Source: Parapedobacter luteus | Lineage (GTDB): Bacteria; Bacteroidota; Bacteroidia; Sphingobacteriales; Sphingobacteriaceae | Assembly: GCF_900168055.1 (NCBI RefSeq) | Contig: NZ_FUYS01000002.1 | Span: 62,888-126,887 of the forward strand | Length of the DNA stretch: 64,000 bases | Reading direction: 5' to 3' | Shown: positions 8,366-17,802 of the stretch, piece by piece | How positions within the stretch are numbered: position 1 is the stretch's first letter | Layout: every line of letters begins with the position of its first letter | The notes under the pieces: model-generated | Told to the model about the DNA's origin: nothing | What the model saw: the letters and a program-made list of their open reading frames with translations, nothing else | Database searches by the model: none | Position numbers and translations under genes: made by a program

Positions 8366-9932
8366 AAAAACTAAAAGTTCAATTGGTGTTTTCGAACGCA
8401 AGCCGGATATGCGATTGTTTTACGCGTGTGTCATTTCCTTAGTCGCCACATCGTTTGGCTTTGTGTTGCGAGCCTTCGTACTCAACGATTGGGGGAAGGA
8501 GTTCCAATTAACTCAAACTCAACTTGGAGAGATTTCTGGAGTCGGTCTATGGCCTTTCGCAATCAGTATTGTGCTGTTCAGCCTGATTGTCGATAGGTTG
8601 GGTTATAAAACGTCCATGGTCTTCGCTTTTTTATTCCATGTGGCTTCCGCAGTGGTCACCATCTTCGCGACAGGCTATTGGATGTTATATATTGGTACGT
8701 TTATGATGGCGATCGGAAATGGTATCGTAGAGGCTGTTGTAAATCCGGTGGTGGCCACGATGTTTCCACAGCAAAAGACGAAATGGCTTGCGATATTGCA
8801 TGCCGGGTGGCCGGGCGGATTAGTATTGGGCGGATTGATGGCATTAGCTTGGGGCCCCGAAACTGCTTGGGGATTTAAAATTTCACTTATATTAATTCCC
8901 ACGCTGTTGTATGGTGGTATGATGGTTAGCCGCAAATTTGCAGCCAATGAACGGGTTCAAGCCGGTGTATCTTATTTAGAAATGTTGAGGGAACTAGGAG
9001 GAATCGGCGCGTTGTTAATCACGGCGTTGATAGTCTTTCAATTGGGACAGGTATTTGGCTGGAGTCCTTGGGTGAGTCCGGCGGTAACGGTGCTGATTTC
9101 CGTAGGTTTTGGGGTGTATGTAAAAAGCTGGGGGCGGTCGCTGTTCATCGTGCTCCTGTTGGTGATGGTGCCGTTAGCGATTACGGAGTTGGGTACGGAC
9201 AGCTGGATAAGCAGTTTGATGGAGCCGGAAATGGAAAGGCTGGGGCTTCAGGGAGGCTGGGTGCTGGTCTATACTTCTGCCATTATGTTGGTCATGAGAC
9301 TTTTTGCTGGGTCCCTTATCCACCGAATGTCACCTTTGGGCATGCTAGCGTTGAGCTCATGTGTTGCAGCGATTGGCATGTATTATTTGTCTCATTCTAT
9401 CGGGGTATCCATCTTGATAGCAGCGACGATCTATGCATTTGGAAAATCCTATCTGTGGCCGCTGATGTTGGGGGTTGTTTCTGAACAATTCCCAAAAGGA
9501 GGGGCTCTTACGTTGAACGTTATCGCGGGATTGGGGATGATTAGTGCAGGCGTGCTAGGAGCTGGTGTATTGGGCTTTTTGCAGGATAAGCGTGCCGATG
9601 GAAACATCGTCCTGCACGACGCCGAGCATCATACATCGCTGCATAGTACTTATCTGACAGAAAAGAAGACCAGTTTGTTCGGCGAGTACCAGGCATTGGA
9701 TTTTGAAAAACTTGAAAAGGCCCCACAAGAGGACAAGGATGCCATCGTGGCCATGCAGGAGAGCGCAAAGAAACTGGCGCTAAGGGATATCGTAGTCTTT
9801 CCCGTTGTCATGCTGGCTGCCTACTTGTTACTGATATTGTATTTCAAGCAAAGGGGCGGGTACAAAATAAAAATGTTGGATGCTTCCATTCAGACGAAAA
9901 ATGGAAGCCGTAAAATCGAACAAGACCAATAA
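8358..9932 (+). CDS. MFS transporter
   Basis: This 524-residue membrane protein has about twelve hydrophobic segments in two halves. After the second segment it has the MFS loop signature (DRLGYKTSM), and in the second half a related segment (HRMSPLG). A soluble stretch of about 60 charged residues (roughly 415-475, QDKRADGN... to ...ESAKKLA) lies before the final helix, which is longer than usual. It sits 14 bp before a Gfo/Idh oxidoreductase gene, so together they probably import and oxidise or convert a sugar or polyol. Its start codon lies inside the fecR relic. Substrate unknown. Confidence 0.9.
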   Translation: MIKKTKSSIGVFERKPDMRLFYACVISLVATSFGFVLRAFVLNDWGKEFQLTQTQLGEISGVGLWPFAISIVLFSLIVDRLGYKTSMVFAFLFHVASAVVTIFATGYWMLYIGTFMMAIGNGIVEAVVNPVVATMFPQQKTKWLAILHAGWPGGLVLGGLMALAWGPETAWGFKISLILIPTLLYGGMMVSRKFAANERVQAGVSYLEMLRELGGIGALLITALIVFQLGQVFGWSPWVSPAVTVLISVGFGVYVKSWGRSLFIVLLLVMVPLAITELGTDSWISSLMEPEMERLGLQGGWVLVYTSAIMLVMRLFAGSLIHRMSPLGMLALSSCVAAIGMYYLSHSIGVSILIAATIYAFGKSYLWPLMLGVVSEQFPKGGALTLNVIAGLGMISAGVLGAGVLGFLQDKRADGNIVLHDAEHHTSLHSTYLTEKKTSLFGEYQALDFEKLEKAPQEDKDAIVAMQESAKKLALRDIVVFPVVMLAAYLLLILYFKQRGGYKIKMLDASIQTKNGSRKIEQDQ

Positions 9933-9946
9933 TTACCGTATACAAT

Positions 9947-11080
9947 ATGAACAATAAACAAATCAATGTGGCCATTGTCGGTTTGGGTTTTGGGGCGGAG
10001 TTCATTCCGATCTACCAGCAGCATCCAGCGGCAAACATTTATGCCATCTGTCAGCGGAACGAAATAAAATTGAACGAAATAGGCGATGCATTCGGAATCG
10101 AAAAGCAGTATCGGGACTATGGTGAACTCTTAAAAGACGATCAGGTAGATGCGGTGCACATCAACACGCCGATACCCAACCACGCCGAGCAATCGTTGAA
10201 GGCGTTGCGGGCAGGTAAGCACGTAGCCTGTACCGTACCGATGGCCACGACAGTGGAGGAATGCCGGCAATTAGTTGAGGCAGTGGAAGAAACGGGTCTG
10301 ACCTATATGATGATGGAGACCGTGGTGTATGCGCGTGAGTTCCTTTTTATGAAAGAATTGTATGAGCGCGGGGAGCTGGGAAAGCTTCAGTTCTTGAAAG
10401 CCAGCCACCAACAGGATATGGACGGCTGGCCGGACTACTGGCCGGGATTGCCGCCCATGCATTATGCGACACATTGTGTGGGGCCAGTACTGGGACTGGC
10501 ACGGAGCGAAGCGGAGTATGTGTCTTGCTTCGGCTCGGGGAGCATCCGGGAAGAACTCCAGCGCCACTATAACTCGCCGTTCGCGGTGGAAACCGCTCAT
10601 ATCAAGTTCCGGGATTCGGATTTAAGTGCCCACGTGTATCGGTCCCTGTTTGACACCGCGCGTCAATATAGAGAAAGCGTTGAAGTGTATGGTTCTAAGA
10701 AATCGGTCGAATGGCCGTTGATGGAGGGTGGGCTCTTGGTGGTACATACCGCCAAGAAACCCGAGCCCGAAATCCCGGGGGAAGTGCGCTGCCCCGACTA
10801 TGCACACCTGTTGCCAGAACCGATCCGGCATTTTACGTTGGGTGGGGTGTATGATGAATCGGACAACCAGCATCTTTCCTTTACCCAAGGTTCCGGACAC
10901 GGTGGGTCTCATCCGCATTTGGTACATGAATTTGTCAGTGCGGTCGCAGCGGGCCGCCAACCGTTTCCGAATGTGCGGCAGTCAGCCAATATCACCTGTG
11001 TGGGCATTCTGGCACACGAATCTGCACTGAACGGTGGGGAAGTCATTCGTTTGCCCGACTTTACCTTAGAAAAGCGATGA
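9947..11080 (+). CDS. Gfo/Idh/MocA family protein with variant TVP motif
   Basis: The 377-residue protein has no signal peptide, so it is cytosolic, in contrast to the exported Gfo/Idh proteins of the region. It has the Rossmann start VAIVGLGFGAEF. At residues 95-98, where the family has CEKP, it reads CTVP (GKHVACTVPMATTVEEC), so the conserved Glu-Lys pair is replaced. The second domain keeps a paired-histidine segment (MHYATHCVG). Loss of the EKP lysine argues for an altered reaction such as a non-redox step, or for a different proton relay. It is coupled to the MFS transporter 14 bp upstream. Confidence 0.88.
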   Translation: MNNKQINVAIVGLGFGAEFIPIYQQHPAANIYAICQRNEIKLNEIGDAFGIEKQYRDYGELLKDDQVDAVHINTPIPNHAEQSLKALRAGKHVACTVPMATTVEECRQLVEAVEETGLTYMMMETVVYAREFLFMKELYERGELGKLQFLKASHQQDMDGWPDYWPGLPPMHYATHCVGPVLGLARSEAEYVSCFGSGSIREELQRHYNSPFAVETAHIKFRDSDLSAHVYRSLFDTARQYRESVEVYGSKKSVEWPLMEGGLLVVHTAKKPEPEIPGEVRCPDYAHLLPEPIRHFTLGGVYDESDNQHLSFTQGSGHGGSHPHLVHEFVSAVAAGRQPFPNVRQSANITCVGILAHESALNGGEVIRLPDFTLEKR

Positions 11081-11157
11081 CAAGCACACGGTCTGATGAC
11101 TCCCGGGTTGTCCGTGCTAGCGAATGGGTTGGATACAGCTGTTGATTAACTTGCAAA

Positions 11158-12357
11158 ATGGAACGATATAGACTGCGACAACTGTTGGTTGATTACGCCA
11201 ACGGAACGATTACTGCGACCGACATGGAGACACTGTTGGATCATGTGGCTAGGTATCGAAAAGGCGATGATTTGGATGACCTGTTGCAGGAGTTATTAGA
11301 AAGTACCCCCGCCGACATGGATGTCCCGACAGATTCGGAAATTTTATATCAACGGATTGTGCAGCATCCGCGGTTTGGCCACCGCCGTCGCCGGTGGCGT
11401 AATTACTGGTGGTATAGTGCTGCGGCCGTTTTGGTGATCGCCGGCGGTTGGTTTTTTGCGGATATCGGCGGGAGTGGCGATAAGAACTCAACCCCACTTA
11501 TTGCGGAAATCACGCGAACGGTCACTTCGGCACCGACGGAAAGACCGATATTGCAATTGTCAGATGGAAAGATCATCGATTTGGGCCAAGCGGTCAACGG
11601 CGTACTTGCCGTGGAGGATGGTACTCTGGTCAAATTTGACGGTCTTACGCTCAGTTACGAGGGAAAACCGGCGAATGAGGATGGGCAACTGCGTAAACAC
11701 CGCATCATCACTCCGAAGGGGCACCAATACCATGTCTTGTTGCAGGATGGTTCGGAGATATGGGTAAATGCAGCGACTGAATTGGTATATCCGGTACGTT
11801 TTGACAGACATAAACGGGAAGTAAGCGTCATCGGGGAGGCCTATTTCGAAGTGGAAAAAGCAATGGATTGGCCGTTCGTTGTAAAGACAGGTATGCAGGA
11901 AATCGAGGTTTTGGGTACTCATTTTAACGTCAGTGCCTATGAAGATGACGAACGATCAAGCACGACGTTGTTGGAAGGGCAGGTGCGTGTATCGGCTGTC
12001 GAAAATCAAGACGCATCGGCACCTACGAATCGCCGATCCACGGTACTTAAGCCGGGTCAGCAGGCTGTTACAAAAAAAGGAGGAAGCGGTATCTCGGTTA
12101 GCCCGGTCGATACCGAAGAAGTTGTCGCTTGGAGAGACAACCTGTTTGTCTTCAACAACGAGGAGATAAGCGAAGTGATGAAGGCAGTGAGCAGATGGTA
12201 TGACGTTGAAGTGGAATACCTCGATGGCATGGCGGGTAAACGTATCGGGGGTAGCATTCCTCGTTTTGACCAAGTTGAGCAAATGATGGACGCGCTTCAG
12301 GCGACAGGCCTGTTGCATTACAAAATGAAAGGAGGTGTGATCGTGGTCATGAAATAG
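11158..12357 (+). CDS. FecR family anti-sigma factor / sigma regulator
   Basis: The 399-residue protein shows the usual layout. It has a cytosolic sigma-binding N-terminus (residues 1-80), one membrane helix (about 84-102, WWYSAAAVLVIAGGWFF), a periplasmic FecR domain (about 170-275, with HQYHVLLQDGSEIWVNAATEL and AYFEVEK) and a C-terminal DUF4974 (about 325-399). It should hold the ECF sigma factor at 7572 and release it on a signal from the STN domain of the SusC receptor that follows 133 bp later. Its separation from the sigma gene by an MFS/oxidoreductase pair is unusual and matches the fecR stub at 8291. Confidence 0.95.
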   Translation: MERYRLRQLLVDYANGTITATDMETLLDHVARYRKGDDLDDLLQELLESTPADMDVPTDSEILYQRIVQHPRFGHRRRRWRNYWWYSAAAVLVIAGGWFFADIGGSGDKNSTPLIAEITRTVTSAPTERPILQLSDGKIIDLGQAVNGVLAVEDGTLVKFDGLTLSYEGKPANEDGQLRKHRIITPKGHQYHVLLQDGSEIWVNAATELVYPVRFDRHKREVSVIGEAYFEVEKAMDWPFVVKTGMQEIEVLGTHFNVSAYEDDERSSTTLLEGQVRVSAVENQDASAPTNRRSTVLKPGQQAVTKKGGSGISVSPVDTEEVVAWRDNLFVFNNEEISEVMKAVSRWYDVEVEYLDGMAGKRIGGSIPRFDQVEQMMDALQATGLLHYKMKGGVIVVMK

Positions 12358-12382
12358 CCCGGTGTCGCGCCCGAAAAGAAAA

Positions 12383-12410
12383 AGCCGGAAGCGAGGCAAC
12401 GCTTCCGGCT
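12383..12410. terminator. Strong hairpin between fecR and susC
   Basis: AGCCGGAAGCG (12383-12393) and CGCTTCCGGCT (12400-12410) form a perfect 11-bp stem with a 6-nt loop. There is no T-run on the plus strand, so it may act as an attenuator or mRNA-stabilising hairpin rather than a full terminator; on the minus strand a T-rich stretch follows it. Confidence 0.6.
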
Positions 12411-12490
12411 AAAGATTTCCTCACCCTTGGGGCTGAGTCGGGCCTATCAAAAAGTAAACGTGATTAACCAACAGTCTTAATAAACCCTTT

Positions 12491-15400
12491 ATGATGCAAA
12501 TGTATGAAAAGCTTGCCACAATTTGTGGCGATAGGCTAACCAATTTACTTAATTCGTCGATCGTTATGCGTTTGTCTTTGATGTGGCTGGTTGTCAGTAT
12601 GCACATGAGTGTCTTCGCAATTGGGCAGCATGTGACACTGAACCAACGAAATGCCTCTTTGGCGACGGTGTTGAAAGAAATCAAACGACAAACGGGATAC
12701 CATTTCCTGTATGACGCCGAAGCGGTGCTGGAAGCACCTCCCATTTCCTTAACACTGAAAAATGTGCCGGTAGAAGAAGCCCTTAAACAGTGTTTGGAAG
12801 GATTGTCATTGAAGTTCGTGATTAATCAAAAGAACATCATCATATCCAAGCAATCCTCGCCCGTCGCCAAGCCGGAGATAACCACACAGCGCACGGTTAC
12901 CGGGCGTGTCACGGATACAAACGGGACTCCCCTCGAAGGGGTGACCGTGTCCGTAATGGGAACGGCAATCGCCACGACAACAGACAACGAGGGCACCTAT
13001 CGATTGGTACTGCCGTCGGAAGTTGGGACCATAGTGTTCACAATTGTCGGCTATGCCCGATATGAGGCCGATTCGTCTTCGGGTGATGTAATAAATGTGT
13101 CGTTGAGGGAGGAGATCAGTGACTTGGAAGAGGTTGTTGTGGTGGGGTATGGAACCCAGAATAAAAGTACACTAACCGGTGCGGTTTCGGCCGTCAGTGA
13201 AGAACAGCTTGGGCTTGCTCCCGCCGGCGACGCCGCATCCAGGTTGCAAGGAAGGGTGTCCGGCGTTACCGTTACCAATAACAATTCGCCGGGTGGCAGT
13301 GCAACAGTTCGGGTGCGCGGAATCGGATCCATCAATAACAACAACCCGTTATATGTTGTAGACGGCGTGCCGATAAGTGGCGGACTGAATGCCATAAATC
13401 CAAACGATATCGAAACGATGACCGTATTGAAAGATGCTTCGTCATCGGCTATATACGGGTCGAGGGCTGCAAATGGCGTCATTGTGATCACGACGAAAAG
13501 TGGCAAGGGAGGCAAGCTAAAGTTGGACTTCAGCGGAAGATATGGGCTGCAGAATCCGATGAATAAGCTCGATTTGCTGAATTCGCAGGAATTGGGTGAG
13601 AAGAAGTGGCAGGAAAAGATCAACGACGGACTGACACCGGAGAGTGCGGGTTGGGGAGACTTGCAGTACGGTTACGGGCCCGACCCCGTGATACCTGACT
13701 ACACGTTTCCCCAAGCCGGAAAGATCGGAGAGGTGGATGAGAATTTGTATAGCTATCCGTCTCCCTACTACGGAATAACAAAAGCCAATAAAGCGGGGAC
13801 GGACTGGCTTGATGAGATATTTAATACGGCAAGCATTCAAGAGTATAACTTCTCTGTGCGGGGAGGCGGTGAAAATAGTAGTTATTTTATTTCCAGTGGT
13901 TTGTTAGACCAACGGGGTATCGTTCGGGAAACCGGATTCAGGCGTTATAGTGTTCGATCCAATTCAAGTTTTAAGATTACTAATTGGTTGGAAATCGGTC
14001 AGAATCTGGGTGTATCTTATTCTGATCAAAATGGACTGAGAGACGGCGATGTAACGGCGGCAATTACTAGCGCAATGAATGCCCACCCTATTTTGCCGGT
14101 TTATGACATCAAGGGCAATTTTGCGGGAACCAAATCCCCGGGAACCGGGAACGGGCATAATCCGGTTGCCCAGTTGATAAGGGGGAAAAACAACTATTCG
14201 CGAGAAACTCGTATTTTGGGAAATGTCTATGCACAAGCGAATTTTACGAAGGACTTATCTTTTAGGTCAACTTTCGGGACCGATCTCAACAACAACAAAG
14301 CCAAGGTCTATACGTTGAGAAACCCGGAATTTACGCAGACCAACCTGAATAACGGCATCCTGGAAACGCATCTCAGCGGGTTTCAGTTTAATTGGTCTAA
14401 CACATTGACTTTTAGTAAAATTTTGGGTGATAATCATCATTTTGATTTATTGATCGGTACGGAAGCCATCAAGCACACCACTGAATTGTTCAACGCTGGA
14501 AGATCTTCATACGCATTTGAAGATGAGGATTTCATGATCCTGGATGCAGGTGAAGAGAATTTTATCAACGCCGGAAATTTCGATAGTTGGTCCCTTTTTT
14601 CCTACTTCAGCAGGCTAAATTACAACTATAATGGTAAATACCTACTGGAGGCCGTGGTACGCCGGGACGGGTCATCCAGATTTACCAAGGCAAACCGATG
14701 GGGTACCTTCCCGGCGCTGTCGGCGGGCTGGCGCGCGCTTGAGGACCTTGGGGAAGTGAGTTTTATAGACGATCTGAAACTGCGCGTGGGTTGGGGGCAG
14801 AATGGCAACGACAACGTCGGCAACTACAATGCCTATAGTACGTTCCGCTCGCACGGATTTGAATCGTACTACAACATTTCGGGTTCCAGCAGGAACCGGT
14901 CGGAAGCCGGAATCGCTCCCTTTAGGCTTGGAAATCTTCAAGGGAGATGGGAAACAAATACGACCACAAATGCCGGAGTTGACTTGATGATGTTCAACCG
15001 GAAGTTGGAAGTCAATTTCGATGTGTTTACCCGAAGGACCACCGATATGCTCTATCCCGATACCCGCCCTGCTACATGGGGTGCACTGGAGTTGGCCTCC
15101 ATCAATGTCGGCGAAATGAAGAATTCAGGTTTTGACCTGATGGTTGCTTACCGGCATGATATCGGAGAAACCTGGCACTTCAATGCGAGCGCAAACCTAT
15201 CGCATTATAAAAACAAAGCGATCAACCTGAACGGCAACCCGAATGAAATCCGGTATGGAAGTCAGTTGCAAAACGACTATTACACCATCACGCAGGCAGG
15301 CATACCGATCTCATCTCATTATGGTTACGTGGTCGAAGGTTTTTTCAACACGCAGGAAGAGATAGACGCACACCCGAAATTCAATCCGAACCTTGACGGG

Positions 15401-16009
15401 ATCGACACGTACAGCAAACTTGGTGTGTTTAAGTATAAAGATGTGAACAACGACGGTGTGGTCAACCAAGACGACCGAACCATCATCGGAAGCCCCCACC
15501 CGGATTTTACGTATGGCATAAACCTGTACGCGCAATACAAAGGGTTGGTGGATCTGACGATCTTCTTTCAGGGAAGCCAAGGAAACGACATCGCAAATTT
15601 TGCCAAGCGCACAATCCTGTTTAATCGGAATGACGGCAACTACCTGAAGTCTCGCTTGTATGAGTCCTGGACGCCAGAGCGGTATGCAAATGGAGAAAGA
15701 ATTACCCTTCCGATCACTACCAATAACGATGCAATCTTGCAGCGGCCCTCAACGTTCTTCGTCGAGGACGGTTCCTATTTTAGGCTTAAGGATGTGCAGC
15801 TTGGTTTTAATGTTCCAGATGGGGCACTATCAAAACTGAGAGCTTCCTCACTGCGTATTTTCTTGCAAGCGACAAACTTGTTTACCGTCACGGAATATTC
15901 TGGTTTGGATCCCGAACTAAGTTCCGGTAATGATTCAAACCTTGGTGTCGATTCAACCGTTTATCCGACACCCCGTATGTTCACTTTTGGAATTAACATG
16001 AACTTTTAA
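12491..16009 (+). CDS. susC: SusC/RagA family TonB-dependent receptor with N-terminal STN domain
   Basis: This 1172-residue outer-membrane protein has a signal segment and then an STN (secretin/TonB N-terminal) domain at about residues 45-118 (LNQRNASLATVLKEIKRQTG). A carboxypeptidase-regulatory-like domain follows (about 137-207), then the SusC box EEVVVVGYGTQNKSTLTGAV, a plug domain with YVVDGVPI, and a 22-strand-type barrel ending in FGINMNF. The STN domain marks it as a signalling receptor that talks to FecR. It imports an oligosaccharide or other large ligand together with SusD, which starts 11 bp downstream. Substrate is not evident, but the adjacent PQQ dehydrogenase and DUF1080 genes suggest a sugar, polyol or glycoside. 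Confidence 0.97.
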   Translation: MMQMYEKLATICGDRLTNLLNSSIVMRLSLMWLVVSMHMSVFAIGQHVTLNQRNASLATVLKEIKRQTGYHFLYDAEAVLEAPPISLTLKNVPVEEALKQCLEGLSLKFVINQKNIIISKQSSPVAKPEITTQRTVTGRVTDTNGTPLEGVTVSVMGTAIATTTDNEGTYRLVLPSEVGTIVFTIVGYARYEADSSSGDVINVSLREEISDLEEVVVVGYGTQNKSTLTGAVSAVSEEQLGLAPAGDAASRLQGRVSGVTVTNNNSPGGSATVRVRGIGSINNNNPLYVVDGVPISGGLNAINPNDIETMTVLKDASSSAIYGSRAANGVIVITTKSGKGGKLKLDFSGRYGLQNPMNKLDLLNSQELGEKKWQEKINDGLTPESAGWGDLQYGYGPDPVIPDYTFPQAGKIGEVDENLYSYPSPYYGITKANKAGTDWLDEIFNTASIQEYNFSVRGGGENSSYFISSGLLDQRGIVRETGFRRYSVRSNSSFKITNWLEIGQNLGVSYSDQNGLRDGDVTAAITSAMNAHPILPVYDIKGNFAGTKSPGTGNGHNPVAQLIRGKNNYSRETRILGNVYAQANFTKDLSFRSTFGTDLNNNKAKVYTLRNPEFTQTNLNNGILETHLSGFQFNWSNTLTFSKILGDNHHFDLLIGTEAIKHTTELFNAGRSSYAFEDEDFMILDAGEENFINAGNFDSWSLFSYFSRLNYNYNGKYLLEAVVRRDGSSRFTKANRWGTFPALSAGWRALEDLGEVSFIDDLKLRVGWGQNGNDNVGNYNAYSTFRSHGFESYYNISGSSRNRSEAGIAPFRLGNLQGRWETNTTTNAGVDLMMFNRKLEVNFDVFTRRTTDMLYPDTRPATWGALELASINVGEMKNSGFDLMVAYRHDIGETWHFNASANLSHYKNKAINLNGNPNEIRYGSQLQNDYYTITQAGIPISSHYGYVVEGFFNTQEEIDAHPKFNPNLDGIDTYSKLGVFKYKDVNNDGVVNQDDRTIIGSPHPDFTYGINLYAQYKGLVDLTIFFQGSQGNDIANFAKRTILFNRNDGNYLKSRLYESWTPERYANGERITLPITTNNDAILQRPSTFFVEDGSYFRLKDVQLGFNVPDGALSKLRASSLRIFLQATNLFTVTEYSGLDPELSSGNDSNLGVDSTVYPTPRMFTFGINMNF

Positions 16010-16020
16010 CGAAAGAAAAA

Positions 16021-17724
16021 ATGAAAAAGTGGTTTAGATATAGCTATGCGCTGTGTATATCGATATTTTTTTCTTGTTCCGATAGTTTTTTTGAGATCAA
16101 ACCCAAGGGGCAAGCCAGTATCGATGACTTATCATCAAAGACAGGTGTGGAAGCCCTGTTGCTGGGGGCCTATGCGGCCGTCGATGGAGTGAACGGCAAA
16201 CTTGGCGATGGCTGGGCTTCTGCAGAATCCAATTGGGTCTGGGGGGAGGTAGCGTCTGACAATGCTTATAAAGGAAGTGTGTCGGGCGATCAGAACCCCA
16301 TCAATGCGATCGAAGGCTTTTTTGTTGAGGCCACAAACGTTTATGTAACCGATCATTGGACGACTCTTTTCGACGGCGTGCAGCGTGCGAATGTCATCCT
16401 TCAGGTGCTTCCCCGGGTGCAAGACATCGCGGAGACGGAAAGGCGCCAAATTGAAGCGCAAGCCCGGTTCCTGCGGGCGCATTTCTACGTTGAACTGGTG
16501 CGCGTACACGGGAACGTGCCATACATCGATGAAAATACGGAAAATCCGGGGGAAGTCCCCAATGATCGTCCGATATGGAATGAAATAGAAGCCGATTTGC
16601 AGTTTGCCAGCGACCACCTGCCCCACCGTTGGACGGACAAGGGACGGGCAACCAAGTGGGCGGCCATTACCTATAAGGCGTACATCCATATGTTGCAAAA
16701 CGAACACGCGGAAGCAAGGCCGCTGCTGTTGGATGTGTATGAGAACGGTGGCTTCAGTTTAATGCCCAGTTACGAGCAAAATTACCGAACGGCATACGTA
16801 AATAATGAAGAGTCCATTTTTGAGGTGCAGTATGCCGTGAATGACGGATTCCAGCTTGGACAGTACACCGGCAGCCCGAATGCAGGGCCGGGAAATAGCA
16901 TTATCGGCATGACGTTTATGGGGGGAAGCGGCTTTCTCCAACCTTCTCATAACCTCGTCAGCGCGTTTCGAGTGGGAGACAATGGCCTGCCGCTATTGGA
17001 TGACACCTATACTCCAGACGATATACTGCCGTACTCGACTACCGGGGCAAGCGTGCTTTACACGGAGCCGGTAGACCCAAGGCTGGATCATACGGTGGGC
17101 AGACCCGGGGTGCCTTTTCTGGACTGGGGAGTACAGTTGGGACATGCCTGGATCCGCGACCCGACAAATGGCGGGCCATACATCACCAAGAAACAGATGT
17201 TTCTGTTGGCTGAGCGGGGGTCAAATTCCGGTGCAACCGGTCGAACGTTTTCGAATGCAAACAACTACCGGAAATTCAAGTTGAGCCACGTCATCCTTTG
17301 GCTGGCTGAGTGCGAGGCCGAGATCGGGTCGTTGGCCCGCGCAACAGAATTGACCAACCTGCTGAGGAACCGGGCAAAGCAATCCAACGTCGTCTCGTTT
17401 GACGATGGGACCCCTGCGGCCAATTACAAAGTCGAGCCTTATCCGGTTGCTTTTCCGACGAAAGAATATGCAAGGAAAGCAATCAGGCACGAACACCGCA
17501 TGGAGTTGGCAATGGAGGGCTACCGTTTCTATGACTTGGTTCGTTGGGGAGTCGCAGGCCCGGTGTTGAACAATTTTATGCAGGTAGAATCGACCCGCAT
17601 GAGTTATTATCAGGGAAGGCACTTCACGGTCGGACAAAATGAAATCTGGCCGGTCCCGCAACGAGAGATTGATCTGTCGGTGAAAGATGGCGTGCCGGTG
17701 CTTGTCCAGAATCCAGGTTATTGA
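16021..17724 (+). CDS. susD: SusD/RagB family nutrient-binding outer membrane lipoprotein
   Basis: The 567-residue protein has a lipoprotein signal with lipobox ending at ISIFFSC. It continues with the SusD pattern: DDLSSKTGVEALLLGAYA, TPR-like helices (QAQARFLRAHFYVELVRVHGNVPYI is IEAQARFLRAHFYVEL in the sequence) and the C-terminal RHEHRMELAMEGYRFYDLVRWG motif, ending EIWPVPQREIDLS. It forms the lid of the SusC transporter on the cell surface. It is 11 bp after susC and certainly in the same operon. Confidence 0.97.
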   Translation: MKKWFRYSYALCISIFFSCSDSFFEIKPKGQASIDDLSSKTGVEALLLGAYAAVDGVNGKLGDGWASAESNWVWGEVASDNAYKGSVSGDQNPINAIEGFFVEATNVYVTDHWTTLFDGVQRANVILQVLPRVQDIAETERRQIEAQARFLRAHFYVELVRVHGNVPYIDENTENPGEVPNDRPIWNEIEADLQFASDHLPHRWTDKGRATKWAAITYKAYIHMLQNEHAEARPLLLDVYENGGFSLMPSYEQNYRTAYVNNEESIFEVQYAVNDGFQLGQYTGSPNAGPGNSIIGMTFMGGSGFLQPSHNLVSAFRVGDNGLPLLDDTYTPDDILPYSTTGASVLYTEPVDPRLDHTVGRPGVPFLDWGVQLGHAWIRDPTNGGPYITKKQMFLLAERGSNSGATGRTFSNANNYRKFKLSHVILWLAECEAEIGSLARATELTNLLRNRAKQSNVVSFDDGTPAANYKVEPYPVAFPTKEYARKAIRHEHRMELAMEGYRFYDLVRWGVAGPVLNNFMQVESTRMSYYQGRHFTVGQNEIWPVPQREIDLSVKDGVPVLVQNPGY

Positions 17725-17802
17725 TGATGTAACAAGGCATTTCTGCACCGGAGTCTACAGGTGTGGAAATGCTGTTCTTTGAATACACAAACACGTATAT
17801 AA

